A stretch of DNA of 64,000 nt from the NCBI GenBank assembly GCA_016618085.1, contig JABLTG010000015.1:62001-126000 (forward strand). The letters are read 5' to 3'. The position numbers and the translations under genes were made by a program. Every line of letters begins with the position of its first letter. Position 1 is the first letter of the stretch. The notes below the pieces were generated by a model. The model was not told where the DNA came from, made no database searches, and saw only the letters and a list, made by a program, of their open reading frames with translations. Below are positions 21,580 to 33,318 of the stretch, piece after piece. The DNA is from Neovahlkampfia damariscottae (Eukaryota > Heterolobosea > Selenaionea > Neovahlkampfiida > Neovahlkampfiidae).

Positions 21580-22995
21580 ATGAACAACAGAATCTTATCC
21601 ATTGGGTTGATGAGCGGAACATCAATGGATGGTATTGATGCTGTATTGTATGAAATAAAAAATGAAAAACACAAAATCCTCAGTCGTTTGAACACTGAAT
21701 ATGACCAATTTTCAAAAACTTTGTTAAAATTTGGAGAATATATTTCCAAATTAAACAAAGGAAAAATTGAAGACATTAAAGGGCAGTCTTGTGAAATTTA
21801 TTTTCCAAACTATTTCGAAAGTAGAATTGGAAAAGTTGAAAAAACAGTTTTCCAAGAAGAATTAGAAAAACATAAGAAATATCTTGAAACCATTAAACAG
21901 CTTGAATTTTCCACTCAAAGTGAATTAAACTTGAATGTGATCATCAAACTGTCAACTTATTTGCATTATTTTGCTGTCAAAACACTTTTGGAAAATTATA
22001 GTGAAAAAAACCTAATTGTGGATGTTATTGGGTATCATGGGCAAACATGGTATCATAATCCCAACTTAAATACATCACTACAAATCGGTGATGGAAACTT
22101 ATTGTCTGAATTGACCTCCATTTCAGTGGTGAATGATTTTCGTTCACAAGATGTTTCAAATGGAGGTCAAGGAGCTCCATTAGCACCATTATATCATGGT
22201 CATCTTATATCAAATTTAAATCTACAACCTGCTTGTATCATAAATATTGGTGGAATTGCCAACATTTCTGCAATATTTGATAAGAACCGTATTATCGGTT
22301 TTGACACAGGTCCTGGGAATAATTTAATAGATCAATTCGTAAAATATAAAACAAATGGATTACAGGAAATGGATGAAGATGGTGAATATGGTTTGAAAGG
22401 AAAAGTTGATGAAAAAGTATTTGGACTGTTGAAAAAGAAGTCTTGTATGATTGAAATCCAAAATTTAATGGAAAATTATTTAAATTTGGAACCACCAAAG
22501 TCCCTTGATATTAGTAATTTATATTTGTTGCCGGAAGTTAAAGAGTTGGATTTGATTGATGGTTGTGCAACTCTGTCTTTGTTTACTGTTTGGTGTATAA
22601 TTGATAGCTTCGAATCTGCAGAAAGAGGAATTCAAAAAAATGAAATTTATGGTACTTGTAAACAAAATAATGATAATTTTTCAAAAATTAAAACTTGGAT
22701 TTTGGCAGGTGGTGGTTGGAAGAACCAATCAATTTTTAGATATTTTGAAGATTCATTATTAACAAAGTTTGGAAGTGATTTAATGATAAAAAATATAGAT
22801 AATATTGAAGGGTTGTCAAGCGATACTTTAGAAGCTGAAATTTTTGCAAAATTTGCTTGGGATGTGCTCAATGAAATACCGACTAGTCTTCCTTCGACCA
22901 CAGGAGTTTCAAAGCCAACATCAGGAGGAAATGTTCATTTTTCCAAAATTCCATCGGAAAACGTTAAAAATACTATCAAATTCAAATCCAAATAA
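21580..22995 (+). CDS. anmK: 1,6-anhydro-N-acetylmuramic acid kinase (AnmK family)
   Basis: Single exon, 471 residues, a little longer than bacterial AnmK (about 370) because of insertions near 55-120 and after 330. Signature motifs are complete: GLMSGTSMDGIDA (phosphate-binding), GYHGQTWYH, NDFRSQDVSNGGQGAP with the catalytic Asp, NIGGIAN, FDTGPGN and AGGG. The family opens the anhydro ring of muropeptide sugars and phosphorylates them, a peptidoglycan-recycling step in bacteria. In a phagotroph it could use sugars from digested bacteria. No introns and a bacterial role suggest gene transfer, but the gene has host base composition and a host-type CCAAT element 20 nt before its ATG. Confidence 0.9.
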   Translation: MNNRILSIGLMSGTSMDGIDAVLYEIKNEKHKILSRLNTEYDQFSKTLLKFGEYISKLNKGKIEDIKGQSCEIYFPNYFESRIGKVEKTVFQEELEKHKKYLETIKQLEFSTQSELNLNVIIKLSTYLHYFAVKTLLENYSEKNLIVDVIGYHGQTWYHNPNLNTSLQIGDGNLLSELTSISVVNDFRSQDVSNGGQGAPLAPLYHGHLISNLNLQPACIINIGGIANISAIFDKNRIIGFDTGPGNNLIDQFVKYKTNGLQEMDEDGEYGLKGKVDEKVFGLLKKKSCMIEIQNLMENYLNLEPPKSLDISNLYLLPEVKELDLIDGCATLSLFTVWCIIDSFESAERGIQKNEIYGTCKQNNDNFSKIKTWILAGGGWKNQSIFRYFEDSLLTKFGSDLMIKNIDNIEGLSSDTLEAEIFAKFAWDVLNEIPTSLPSTTGVSKPTSGGNVHFSKIPSENVKNTIKFKSK

Positions 22996-22997
22996 GT

Positions 22998-23967
22998 TTA
23001 TTGTTCATAAATTTTTTCTTGCAATATCAATGATTCAATAGGTTGAATAATCTCCTTTGATTCCAAATCAAACCAATTTATTGATGCAAAAAATGGATGT
23101 TTTTTAACTTCTTCAGATCCGAATCTATATTTTACATCTCTTTCTAATAAGCCTGATATCAAATTTTTAGCTGCATCTGAGATTGTTTTATTTTTCGGGA
23201 ACTCCAATTTTAACACTAAAATATTTCGAATATTTTTCCTTTGGTCATCAGAATCATAAGGTAAATAACCAAACAATAGCTCAAATATGATTATTCCAAA
23301 AGAATAAAAATCAACTGCTTTGGTGTATTCTCTCCCAAGAAAAATTTCAGGAGCCATATAAGCAATTGTACCACTTGAAAAAAATTAGAATTAAATTTGA
23401 TAGACAAACCAGAAACTCTTTGCGTTTCTTTTTTGAATTGCATGTCCAAAATCTATTAATTTCAATCTTCCAGTCTTATCTTCAATCATAATGTTTTCAA
23501 GTTTAATATCGCGATGAATTATGTTCCTTTTATGAATATATTCAATCGATATTAACAATTGAGCTGTATAGAACTTTACTAGTTCTTCAGAAAAAAAATT
23601 TGGAGCAGAAACAAAATAATAATCAAATAACATTCCTCCTTCAATCAATTCCTTTTGAAATATGATTAAAAATATGTTTGATGTTTGGTACAAGAATTAA
23701 GAAAATTTGTTCCTTTTCTATGAAACAATCAATATATTTTACAATGAATGGTGAGTTCAAATTTGATAGAAGTGTAATTTCTTTTTTGATCAATTTGTAT
23801 TCTATTCTGGAAGAAGAAAGTTTTGATATTTTACAAGCGTATTTTTTTTTTGTTTTTCTATTGAAACAAATTACTACTTTTGAAGTTCCGCCAGAACCAA
23901 TTTCAACTCCGAAACTGTAATCTGAAAAACTAGAATTTCTTGTACACTTAGATGAGTTATTGCTCAT
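22998..23967 (-). CDS. serine/threonine protein kinase
   Basis: Three exons (introns 23652-23691, 23374-23409) encode 297 residues, little more than a kinase domain. Motifs: GSGGTSKV, ACKI (catalytic Lys), IIHRDIKLEN, LIDFGHA, and CGTIAYMAPE rebuilt across the second intron. It ends in VKKHPFFASINW, an AGC/CAMK-like C-lobe end. No regulatory domain is visible. Start chosen at the first ATG of the kinase frame (23965-23967); the frame reaches farther up without an ATG. The 3' end is 2 bp from the convergent AnmK stop. Confidence 0.85.
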
Positions 23968-24091
23968 TTTTATTTTGTTTTTTTTATGTGGCAAGGAAAA
24001 GTCATAAATATAATTCTCTTCCAAATTTAGAAAAACACTTCATCCTTTGAGGTTTTATTGGTAAAAAAATGATTGGCCAAAAACAGAAATT

Positions 24092-24910
24092 TTATTCATC
24101 TGTATATTCAATAACTGATGTAGAATCTAAATTCAAAGTGTTTTGTTCATAATCCATTGAAGCTGTTTCACAAGCTTGTGCACAAAGTGCAATAGCAATA
24201 GGCATTTTTTGTGGTACAGCTCTTTTAAAAAATGGGGCACAAGGACAGTATTGAAAAGAATCTAATTCAATTTTATGAATCATTTCGTCAAATATATGTG
24301 TTGCTTTCTCTTTAATCTTCTTGAAATCCTCAACTCCAAATTTTTTGCAGAATTTTTTGCTATCTCTTTTGAGTTCTTTTTGAAACTTTCTTCTCAACTT
24401 GTGCAATTCTGTTGAGTTAATTTTTTTTCTTCCATGACATATTTCTTGATATTGACGATAAATTTTTTTGAAAACTTTGCCTAACACTTCCTGTATTCTT
24501 TTGGCGTATTTTTTAATTTTTTGAGAAACTGCTTGAAAGATAAATTTGTTGGTCAGCACCAAATGTAAAGAAGCAATTTGGATTCTACTTTTGACATAAT
24601 CTGTGATGGAATATCTTTTACTACACATGCTTTTCCAAATGCTTTGAACATAATCTGAAGCAAATGAAAATCGTCTCGTGAGACGCGATTTGGACATGGA
24701 GTCTTTTGTTAAATCAAAGAAAACGGATTTTCCACATGGGCACTTCATTTCACATGTTGTATTTGGATCACATTGTCCAGAAAGAATAGTTTCTTCATTG
24801 ATTTCAGACTCTTCAAGCACTTCAGCGATACCTGCACATTCAACTGGTGTACTTACGGCAAAGTATAATAAAGCAAACAGTAGCAAACAAACATTTTTGG
24901 AAAAAAACAT
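24092..24910 (-). CDS. secreted Cys-rich cationic protein, paralogue A
   Basis: 272 residues, single exon. A clear signal peptide (FSKNVCLLLFALLYFAVST) ends before a Cys-rich domain. It shares with the gene at 25276-26049 the spaced motifs CDPN.TC..KC.CGK, a Trp/Cys motif (IWKSMCSK), VFKKIY..Y...CHG.K, and F.YC.C..F.KR. The mature protein is very basic (many Lys/Arg) and helical in the middle. I do not know the family. Cationic, Cys-stabilised and secreted suits a pore-forming, adhesive or antibacterial role, but this is inference. ATTGG lies about 22 nt upstream. Confidence 0.65.
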   Translation of the reverse strand: MFFSKNVCLLLFALLYFAVSTPVECAGIAEVLEESEINEETILSGQCDPNTTCEMKCPCGKSVFFDLTKDSMSKSRLTRRFSFASDYVQSIWKSMCSKRYSITDYVKSRIQIASLHLVLTNKFIFQAVSQKIKKYAKRIQEVLGKVFKKIYRQYQEICHGRKKINSTELHKLRRKFQKELKRDSKKFCKKFGVEDFKKIKEKATHIFDEMIHKIELDSFQYCPCAPFFKRAVPQKMPIAIALCAQACETASMDYEQNTLNLDSTSVIEYTDE

Positions 24911-24961
24911 GGAAATTAGGAAATTTGACCAATGAGAATTTTTGTTAAACTTATTAACCAA

Positions 24962-25275
24962 TGAAAAGAAAGAATGGTTTGGATGGATGGAAAATTACTG
25001 GTGAATTCCTTAAAACTTGGTTTGTGCGAAAGTTCATTGAAGTTTCTATTTCAGGGATTTGAAAAATAAAATTCCTGTTTTTAATAAATTTGGATAGCAA
25101 TTCAAGGTGTTCCCGTGAGCCAATTATTATTAGGTATTTTTAAATCTTTGATTTTTCAAGACAAATTAGTTTAAAGAGTTCCACACTACTTTTTCCAGTG
25201 TTGTTCCAAAAAAACAGTATTTTTCTAGACTATTTCCAGCAAGGAAAACGATCAAAAAATAAAACGAAATCTATT
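24962..25275. other. intergenic region between paralogous genes
   Basis: About 314 bp, AT-rich. It includes a CCAATTATTATTAGG stretch near 25119. No coding or RNA signal is seen. Confidence 0.4.
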
Positions 25276-26049
25276 TTATTCTTCCATGTATTCATCAGAT
25301 TCTGTTTCAAATTCGAGAGTTGAAGAACGACAAGCTTTTACACAAGACATTTTAGCTCCAAGATATCTGAGATATGAAGTTCTTTTCAAGAATCCAGTAC
25401 AATCACAATACTCAAATCCACCTGAGTTAATACGATCAACGAATCTTTTAAAAATGGCTTTTGCATGTTTTTTAAGTTGTTTAAAGTTTGGGTATCTTTT
25501 GAAGGCAAATGATCTAAATGCAAGTTGAACTTTGAATACTGTTTTTAAAACCCACATTTGAATTCTTCCAATTCTTTTTCCACCATGACAAAGTTGTTTG
25601 TATCGTTTATAAATCTTTTTGAAAACACCTCCCAAAAGGTTAACTATTCTGGTTTTAATGACAATTTTTTCCCATCTACTTCTGATTCTAGAAGCAAATC
25701 CCTTTCTTTTTGAGTTGACAAGACTTTGTGCTGCTTTGTTGATTTCATTGGAGACAAAATTTGTGACGGAGATTTTTTTGGAACAATATTGTCTCCAAAT
25801 TCTTTGGGTACTTGAATATCTCCACTTTCTGTGTTTTGACATGTCAAAGTAAAGTAACTTTCCACATTTGCATTTTAAAGTACATGTTGAGTTTGGATCA
25901 CATTCTTCAGCAAGGACACCTACCTCACTAATTTCTGCTTCATTTCCAACTTCTAAAGCATTAACTTTACCTGCGCATCGTGATGGAGATGCTACAGCGA
26001 AACTGACAAGAACAAGCAATAGGACAATGAAGGCTGAAGAATGAGTCAT
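25276..26049 (-). CDS. secreted Cys-rich cationic protein, paralogue B
   Basis: 257 residues, single exon, signal peptide at 1-20 (SAFIVLLLVLVSFAVASP). All eight or so conserved Cys of paralogue A are kept in order, including CDPNSTC, IWRQYCSK, CHGGK and CDCTGF, while most other residues differ. The two genes therefore arose from an old tandem duplication. The mature chain is strongly basic with an acidic C-terminal tail (ESDEYMEE), as in A. A perfect ATTGGCCAAT palindrome (26061-26070) lies about 12 nt upstream of the ATG. Confidence 0.65.
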   Translation of the reverse strand: MTHSSAFIVLLLVLVSFAVASPSRCAGKVNALEVGNEAEISEVGVLAEECDPNSTCTLKCKCGKLLYFDMSKHRKWRYSSTQRIWRQYCSKKISVTNFVSNEINKAAQSLVNSKRKGFASRIRSRWEKIVIKTRIVNLLGGVFKKIYKRYKQLCHGGKRIGRIQMWVLKTVFKVQLAFRSFAFKRYPNFKQLKKHAKAIFKRFVDRINSGGFEYCDCTGFLKRTSYLRYLGAKMSCVKACRSSTLEFETESDEYMEE

Positions 26050-26060
26050 AATTTAAGGTA

Positions 26061-26070
26061 ATTGGCCAAT
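26061..26070. promoter_or_regulatory. palindromic ATTGGCCAAT promoter element
   Basis: Two overlapping CCAAT elements head to head, upstream of the secreted paralogue B start codon at 26049. Confidence 0.55.
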
Positions 26071-26242
26071 CATTCAATTTCCAAATGAATTTATCCAATC
26101 AAACTGACTTCCACATTATTTTGCTTTTCATTTTAAATTCATTTTTGAAGAAAAATCCAAATTTTACCTTTCAGAAATAGACACTTTCTAAACTAAAAGA
26201 ACATCCAATCAAAACAACTCAACATCTTCCAACAGAAACAAC

Positions 26243-26691
26243 ATGAAGTTGTTGCTTCTTTTTTTATTTTTCACAATAGCCTATACAAAAAACTCTGTAC
26301 AAAATGAGTTCATACAAATTAAACTGAACGAACCATATGAATTTCCAAGTAAAAATAAAAAAAAAAAAATTAAAAAGTCAAAAAAGCACATGCAAATCAA
26401 CCTGTAAAATTTGAAGTCCACCTGGCAGACAGTCCAGATACAAAAGCTCTTTCTATTAGAATTGTAGATGGTTTTAGTCATCCACCAAGTTGTCTACAAG
26501 AGACTCATTTAAACGTAACATATACAAAACAAGAAGTTACAACTAAACCAATTTGGGGTGTAGATAATAGTTGTACATCAATAACCTCATCAACAATACC
26601 TCCATTTATCCCAAAAGATCATTATTATTTAGGTTTTGAAACTTATCAAAATTATGAAGGTTTAATTATCATTGTGCACAATTTAGAATAA
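26243..26691 (+). CDS. small secreted protein
   Basis: Two exons (intron 26349-26377) encode 139 residues. A signal peptide (MKLLLLFLFFTIAYT) precedes a small beta-rich domain with two Cys (SCLQET, NSCTSI) and ends LIIIVHNLE, which resembles a beta-sandwich edge. The family is not recognised. The first exon is short and the reading frame is only seen after splicing. TCCAATCA lies about 37 nt upstream. The stop is 4 bp from the convergent adenylosuccinate synthetase stop. Confidence 0.6.
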
Positions 26692-26695
26692 AATT

Positions 26696-28188
<1,493 letters not shown>

Positions 28189-28267
28189 TTTTTTCAGTTG
28201 GCCAATTGAAAATAGATCTACATAATTGGTTAAAATTTATTTTTTGTTTTTTTGGGTATTTGAGTGT

Positions 28268-28774
28268 TTAAATCAATAAATCATCATCTAATTTTGTTTC
28301 ATTATCAAATTCATTTGTTTCCTTCTCCAAAAATTCATCATCTTCAATTAATTTTTTCATTTTTTTATTAAAGAAATTTGCTATTAAAAATAATAGCCAG
28401 TGTGTGATAAAAAATACAAAATTTAAAATTAATTCATAAACTATCCAAAATTCAATTGTTTTTATGATTATTTGAATGACCATTAAAATTATAAAATTTA
28501 AAAGAAATAAAATACATAATACACCATGAAAAAAAAACCAAAATTTAAGTGTGGATAAATTTTCTTTTTTGTAATGAATAAAATGAAATCCTATTCCAAT
28601 TGTATTCGTGATATATAAATAATAACCAAGAGGAACAAAAATGTAAATTAAATAAATTGAGAAATATTTAAAAATTGGTAGAAGAGAAAGTGTTATCATT
28701 GATATTAGTTGTAGAATGTATAATACTATGCCCATCTTTCTAATTCGAGGATTTCTTTGGATTTGTGAACTCAT
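28268..28774 (-). CDS. four-helix membrane protein
   Basis: 168 residues, single exon. Four strongly hydrophobic segments lie at about 15-35, 40-58, 72-100 and 115-140, followed by an acidic cytosolic-type tail (EDDEFLEKE, DDDLL). Start chosen at ATG 28772-28774, about 40 nt after ACCAAT elements at 28817-28837. Family not recognised. The DDDLL tail may be a dileucine sorting signal (inference). Confidence 0.55.
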   Translation of the reverse strand: MSSQIQRNPRIRKMGIVLYILQLISMITLSLLPIFKYFSIYLIYIFVPLGYYLYITNTIGIGFHFIHYKKENLSTLKFWFFFHGVLCILFLLNFIILMVIQIIIKTIEFWIVYELILNFVFFITHWLLFLIANFFNKKMKKLIEDDEFLEKETNEFDNETKLDDDLLI

Positions 28775-28952
28775 TTTGATGAAGAATAATTTGGTTGGTT
28801 GATTTTCTAACAATTCATTGGTCAATCAATAGACCAATTAAGATGTTCTCTTCTTTATTGGTTAACATTTTCCCGCCTTTTTAACGCTGTAGAGATTTAA
28901 GAGCCAATGAAACTGACTCAACAACCAAAAAAAAAAAAACAGAGAACATAGC

Positions 28953-29240
28953 ATGTCAGAAGAACTTAGAATTTTAATTCAAGAAGATGAATACGTAGAT
29001 AGTGGACTTGATGAAAGTTTTGTTGATGACCAACAAGTTGACGATGAAGATTTTGTCATTCATGAACCTGTAGTTGTACCAGAAGGATATAAAAGAGTTG
29101 ATCTCAAAGCACCAACAGAATTATTTACTTTAGTCGGAGAACTTGTAGAAGATGATGAAAGTGATGGAAATTACGAAGTTTCAGAAGACGACGAACATGA
29201 TTCAGAAGATGACATGGACGAAGAAGAAGAAGAATTATAA
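28953..29240 (+). CDS. small acidic protein
   Basis: 95 residues, single exon, about one third Asp/Glu. It has no hydrophobic segment. A short central motif, VPEGYKRVDLKAPTE, is the only non-acidic part. Such proteins often chaperone histones or ribosomal proteins, but nothing here proves that. GCCAAT lies about 46 nt upstream, shared with the divergent membrane protein region. Confidence 0.5.
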   Translation: MSEELRILIQEDEYVDSGLDESFVDDQQVDDEDFVIHEPVVVPEGYKRVDLKAPTELFTLVGELVEDDESDGNYEVSEDDEHDSEDDMDEEEEEL

Positions 29241-29453
29241 ATTCATAAATATTCATCATTTCTGAACATTATTCTTTTCAAAACATAAAAAAAACTCCAA
29301 TTTTCTAAATGTTTTTTTTCAGTCTCTTTGTTATCAATTACCTCCATGAACATTTCTTAGAGCAAGAATAATGCTGAAAAAGACGTTTTGAATTTTTTGT
29401 TTATCTATAACAGAAGGTTTTTTTGACCAATCATTGTCTCGTTGCCTTCAAAT

Positions 29454-31154
29454 ATGAAACAGTACATCAGACTCGTCAAGTCCATCAGCAAACTTCCAAC
29501 TGAAGTGAATATTAGATTCTATTCAAAGTTCAGTCAGAAATTTGCATCAAAAAGGAACTCTGTGGCACCAAGATCTCCATCAACTGACTCATCTTATATT
29601 CCAGTTGAACAAACACTTTTTGAATTGTTTCAAAAACACGCACCTGCTGAAGAAAAAATGTATGACAATGTTGATGTAAAAGTTCAAGGAGTACTTGATG
29701 CACCTACACCAATTAAAGATTTGAAAGAAGCAAATTTTGCTCCAACTATACTTTTCAACGCATCAAAAGTTGGAATTACAAGATTAACACCAATACAAAA
29801 ACATTCTTTTCCAATTGTTGAACTTGGTAAAGATATTATGGTAACTTTTTGTAATTTGTTAACTTTTTCCATCAAGGCATGCAGTCAAACCGGTTCAGGA
29901 AAAACCCTTGCATTTTTATTACCAATGCTAAATAGTATAATACAATCAAAAGTAATGAAAAGACATAAAGTTTTGCCTGTAGGAATAATCATTGCACCGA
30001 CAAGAGAGTTAGGTAAATTCCAAATTTTTTTTAATTTTGTTTCAAAAGCAAATCAAATTTATGATGAATGTAGAAAATTTTCAAGTGGAACTAAAGTAAA
30101 ATCATGTGTTGCATTTGGTGGTGTTTCAATCAATTCACAAATTAATCAAATTCAAAGAGGATGTGATATTTTAATAGGAACTCCGGGTAGAATTAAAGAT
30201 TTATTACTTAGAGGAATAACATCATTATCTGGTGTTAAATATGGTTTGAAAAAAAACACTTTTAAATTTTTCTTTACAGTTGTACTTGATGAAGCTGACA
30301 GAATGTTAGACATGGGTTTTGAAAAAGATATAAGAGGAATTCTATCAGATGAATTTGAAATACCTTCAGCATCACAAAGAACAACTTTATTATTTTCAGC
30401 TACATTTCCAGATTCTATTCGCCATTTAGCTCAAGACTTCTTGAAAGATGATCATTTCTTCATTAGTGTTGGAAGAGTTGGAGGAACAACAGATTTGATC
30501 GACCAACAATTTGTACGTTCAAGACCATTTGAAAAAATTGAAAAACTCGAAGAAATCATTCAAAATGGTCAAAAAACTTTAATTTTTGTAAATTCAAAAG
30601 TGGATGCGAATTCATTGGAAGAAACTTTATCTAAAAGACATAGAGTCACAAGTATTCACGGAGATAAATCACAAAGACAAAGAGATATAGCTCTTTTTGA
30701 ATTTAAAAATCAAAAAGTTGATATTTTAGTCGCAACTGATGTCGCAAGTCGTGGTTTAGATATCAATGATATTGAATTAGTTGTGAATTATGAATTACCA
30801 AAAGAAATTGATTCATATGTTCATCGAATTGGTCGTACTGGAAGAAAAGGAAAGACTGGAAAAGCTATTAGTTTAGTTTCTCAATTTGATCCTGTTTTAA
30901 AAGATTTAATGGAGTTATTACAACAAAATAAAGATACTGAAATACCATCTTGGTTATCAGGTTTTGTTGAAAACAAAAGACCTCAAAAAACTTTTGGAAG
31001 TCAAAGAAACAGTTTTAGGAGTGAAAGAAATTCATACAAAAAAAGAGACAATTTTCAATCAAACCGAAAAGATAATTTTAGATCTAGATCCAATAAGGAA
31101 GATAAGTATGATTCTGAAAGAATTAGTTACAATGCAAGAAGAGGAAAATACTAA
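29454..31154 (+). CDS. DEAD-box RNA helicase, probably mitochondrial
   Basis: 530 residues after removing three introns of exactly 36 nt (29841-29876, 30013-30048, 30244-30279). All three are in frame and stop-free, so the unspliced frame is also open; the conserved motifs show they are introns. Motifs: Q motif (LTPIQKHSFP), ACSQTGSGKT, APTREL, TPGR, VLDEADRMLDMGF, SAT, DVASRGLD and HRIGRTGR. The N-terminus is basic and Ser-rich (MKQYIRLVKSISKLPTE), fitting mitochondrial import. The C-terminus is an RS/N-rich tail. It is Ded1/DDX3-like in its core. CCAATCA lies about 25 nt upstream. Confidence 0.92.
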   Translation: MKQYIRLVKSISKLPTEVNIRFYSKFSQKFASKRNSVAPRSPSTDSSYIPVEQTLFELFQKHAPAEEKMYDNVDVKVQGVLDAPTPIKDLKEANFAPTILFNASKVGITRLTPIQKHSFPIVELGKDIMVTFCNLLTFSIKACSQTGSGKTLAFLLPMLNSIIQSKVMKRHKVLPVGIIIAPTRELGKFQIFFNFVSKANQIYDECRKFSSGTKVKSCVAFGGVSINSQINQIQRGCDILIGTPGRIKDLLLRGITSLSGVKYGLKKNTFKFFFTVVLDEADRMLDMGFEKDIRGILSDEFEIPSASQRTTLLFSATFPDSIRHLAQDFLKDDHFFISVGRVGGTTDLIDQQFVRSRPFEKIEKLEEIIQNGQKTLIFVNSKVDANSLEETLSKRHRVTSIHGDKSQRQRDIALFEFKNQKVDILVATDVASRGLDINDIELVVNYELPKEIDSYVHRIGRTGRKGKTGKAISLVSQFDPVLKDLMELLQQNKDTEIPSWLSGFVENKRPQKTFGSQRNSFRSERNSYKKRDNFQSNRKDNFRSRSNKEDKYDSERISYNARRGKY

Positions 31155-31183
31155 CTTTTTGAAATAAAAAAATTCTATTTTTT

Positions 31184-31451
31184 TTAAACCCATTTTACGA
31201 CATATCCTGTATGATTTATGTTATACTCTTTTAGTTTTTTTTGATAGTCAACTTCTTTTCCAAGATACAGTCTTTTGTTTTAGTTTTTTTTTTTTTACAT
31301 TTTTGTGCCTGGTGATGAGGAGAGTCGAATAACTTCATCTTTAATTTCTTGAAAAGTTGAAACTGATTCACATTCTATGAATAATATTTTTCCTGTTGTA
31401 TGTACAAATATTTGCTGATGAAGTTTTTAACATTTGTTTTGTTCTTACCAT
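31184..31451 (-). CDS. tiny ubiquitin-like protein, start codon split from the body by an intron
   Basis: Exons 31449-31451 (the ATG alone), 31299-31414 and 31184-31271 give a 68-residue protein starting MQIFVHTTGKILFIE. It aligns end to end with ubiquitin: MQIFV.T..GK start, a central helix (TFQEIKDEVIRL), LYLGKEV in place of LIFAGKQL, and LKEYNINHTGYVVKW in place of LSDYNIQKESTLHLV. It lacks the C-terminal Gly-Gly and the basic tail, so it should not be conjugated. FUBI- or elongin-B-like proteins are the nearest thoughts. TCCAAT lies 18 nt before the ATG. The stop is 29 bp from the DEAD-box stop. Confidence 0.65.
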
Positions 31452-31728
31452 TTTTTTTTGTCAATATCATTGGACAAAAAATGCTCCAAACAATTTGAGA
31501 AATAGTGATTTCAATTTTGTTTCCAATCTCTTATTTGTTATCCTTAACATCTTTCTGAACCAATTCAAATTGTTTGAAACTTTTAGACAGTTTTATGAAC
31601 ATTTTCAAAAGATTTAAAGAGTCAATGGTTCAATATTCCTTCAAATTCATCGATTTTACTTTTTTGTTGTGAAATAATCAACCAATTAGATTTTGATTTT
31701 TACACCAATCACTTCCATCTTCGATTGA

Positions 31729-33269
31729 ATGTCGTCAAGCAACACTAAGAAGACGATTAGTTACTTCTATGATAGTAAACAAACTAAAAAAACGAAAAAT
31801 TAAAAACTAGGTGATGTTGGTAACTACTACTATGGTCAAGGACATCCTATGAAACCTCATCGTATGAAAATGACTCATAATCTTTTATTGAACTATGGTC
31901 TTTATACAAAAATGAAAATCTATGTAAGTTATCCTTTAAAATTAAAAAAAACTAACTCCTTTTCAACAGAGACCACATCCAACAACGGATCAAGAAATGA
32001 CCAGATTCCATTCAGACGATTATATCGATTTTTTGAAAAGAATTACACCTGATAACATGCATGAGTACTCAAGACAATTACAAAAATTTAATGTTGGTGA
32101 AGATTGTCCTGTTTTTGATGGTCTTTTTGAGTTTTGTCAAATTAGTGCTGGAGGTTCTATTGGAGGTGCTGTAAAACTTAATCATAAACAAACTGATATA
32201 GCCATCAATTGGTCTGGTGGTTTACATCATGCAAAGAAATCTGAAGCTTCTGGTTTTTGTTATGTCAACGACATTGTTCTTGCTATACTTGAACTTTTGA
32301 AGTAAGAAAAAAAAAAAGGATGAAATTTATTCTTACAGATATCACCCACGTGTATTATATATCGATATAGATGTGCATCATGGAGATGGAGTTGAAGAAG
32401 CGTTTTATACAACTGATAGAGTCATGACAGTTTCTTTTCATAAATATGGAGATTATTTTCCAGGAACTGGTGATATAAAAGATATTGGAGCAGGTCAAGG
32501 AAAATATTGTACAGTTAATGTACCTCTAAAAGATGGAATTGATGATGATAGTTATAAATCAATTTTTAGACCTGTTATTGGCAAAGTTATGGAAGTTTTT
32601 AAACCAAGTGCTGTTGTTTTACAATGTGGTGCAGATTCATTAACAGGAGATCGTCTTGGATGTTTTAATCTTACAATTAAAGGACATGCTGATTGTATTG
32701 AATATGTCAAGAGTTTTGATTTACCTTTACTTGTTTTAGGAGGTGGTGGATACACTATTAGAAATGTTTCACGTTGTTGGGCTTATGAAACATCAATTTT
32801 AGTGAACGAAAGTTTATCCAATGAATTACCTTACAATGATTATTTTGAATATTATGGACCTGATTATAGATTACATATACCTGCAAGTAATATGACAAAT
32901 CTTAATTCACGTGAATATTTGACTGCACAAAGGAATACAATTCTCGAAAACTTAAGACAGTTAAAGGGTGCTCCAAGTGTTCAAATGCAAGAAGTACCAC
33001 CTGATACTTATTTTGAAGAATCAGATGAAGATGAAATGGATCCTGATGTCAGAGAACCAAATCAAATTAAAGATAAATTGGTTGATAAAACAGAAGAATT
33101 TTATCAAAATGAATTTGATATTGATAAAGGAAGTAAACAAGAAGAAAAAGAAGAAAAAATTGAATTAGTTGAAACTATACAACCAAAAACAAATTTGATT
33201 CCTGTGGTAGAAGAAAAGAAAATAGAAGAAAAAAAAGAAACAATTGATCAAATGGAAATTGAAGAATAA
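31729..33269 (+). CDS. class I histone deacetylase (Rpd3/HDAC1 type)
   Basis: Four exons (introns 31775-31810, 31924-31969, 32302-32338) encode 473 residues. Class I features: [20 protein letters not shown] at the start, [19 protein letters not shown] with the tandem catalytic His, [15 protein letters not shown] zinc ligands, the Asp of [12 protein letters not shown], and [14 protein letters not shown]. The C-terminal 90 residues are acidic and Lys/Glu-rich, as in other Rpd3 proteins. It removes acetyl groups from histones in nuclear co-repressor complexes. Two ACCAAT elements precede the ATG. Confidence 0.95.
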
Positions 33270-33318
33270 ATATTTTAAAAACTGAGTTTCGAATCCTTGT
33301 TCTTGAACATTTTTTTTA

